From: an uncultured Actinomycetes bacterium
GTDB lineage: Bacteria; Actinomycetota; Actinomycetes; Nanopelagicales; Nanopelagicaceae
Assembly: GCA_903916775.1 (NCBI GenBank)
Contig: CAIWXY010000102.1
Coordinates: forward strand, 1 to 11,656
DNA length: 11,656 nt
Direction: 5' to 3'
How positions within the stretch are numbered: position 1 is the first letter of the stretch; every line of letters begins with the position of its first letter. Made by a program: the position numbers and the translations under genes. The notes below the pieces were generated by a model, which was not told the DNA's origin, searched no databases, and saw only the letters and a list, made by a program, of their open reading frames with translations. Below are positions 11,641 through 11,656 of the stretch, piece after piece.

Positions 11641-11656
11641 ATGAACGTCTTAGACG
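11641..11656 (+). CDS. Start of an unidentified gene, cut by the window edge
   Basis: Only five codons are present, MNVLD. The start is strongly supported by AAAAGGA (11628-11634) with 6-nt spacing, the same ribosome binding site and spacing used by the sigma factor gene. Ribosomal protein L19 often begins with an M-x-x-LD-type N-terminus, so rplS is one possibility, but five residues cannot identify a gene. Confidence 0.6.

Overview
The window reads as a chromosomal housekeeping segment from a small-genome actinobacterium. The pointers are a SAM-IV riboswitch, a HrdB/SigA-type primary sigma factor with a Lys/Ala-rich head and an acidic linker, ParE and ParC of the actinobacterial topoisomerase IV type, a DUF7455-type small zinc protein, and the septation protein SepH. 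These form a neighbourhood familiar from Streptomyces-type genomes (hrdB, parE, parC, sepH, inositol monophosphatase). GC looks close to 50% by eye and spacing is tight. That fits a streamlined freshwater lineage such as Nanopelagicales (acI), but the assignment is inferred from gene content and style. No mobile element, CRISPR array, tRNA or rRNA was seen.

Layout. Bases 1-170 hold the 3' two thirds of a SAM-IV riboswitch and a leader. They are followed on the + strand by metY (171-1490), metX (1509-2627), the primary sigma factor rpoD/hrdB (2658-4208) and a small CDGSH [2Fe-2S] protein (4233-4421), all within 18-30 bp of each other. A convergent DUF7455-type zinc protein lies at 4432-4650 on the minus strand. 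After a 215-bp divergent region comes parE (+, 4866-6938), which faces parC (-, 7011-8513) across a strong bidirectional terminator. A divergent alkaline-phosphatase-superfamily phosphohydrolase (+, 8603-9712) overlaps tail-to-tail with sepH (-, 9692-10615). An inositol-monophosphatase-family gene (+, 10714-11490) follows, then an intergenic region rich in inverted repeats, and the first five codons of another gene (11641 onward).

How the parts work together. MetX acylates homoserine and MetY replaces the acyl group with sulfide, giving homocysteine for methionine and SAM; the SAM-IV element closes the feedback loop. The sigma factor directs bulk transcription, ParE/ParC decatenate replicated chromosomes, and SepH promotes FtsZ assembly, so much of the window concerns gene expression, segregation and division.

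Points most worth a second look: ParC ends right after the breakage-reunion core and has no room for a C-terminal beta-pinwheel; the riboswitch-controlled met genes run into the primary sigma factor gene with no visible terminator; metX carries a perfect 11-bp GC-rich hairpin just inside its start; a 21-bp tandem duplication copies the stop codon of the inositol phosphatase; just after it lie two mutually exclusive hairpins; and two divergent intergenic regions carry direct repeats at an 11-bp period.
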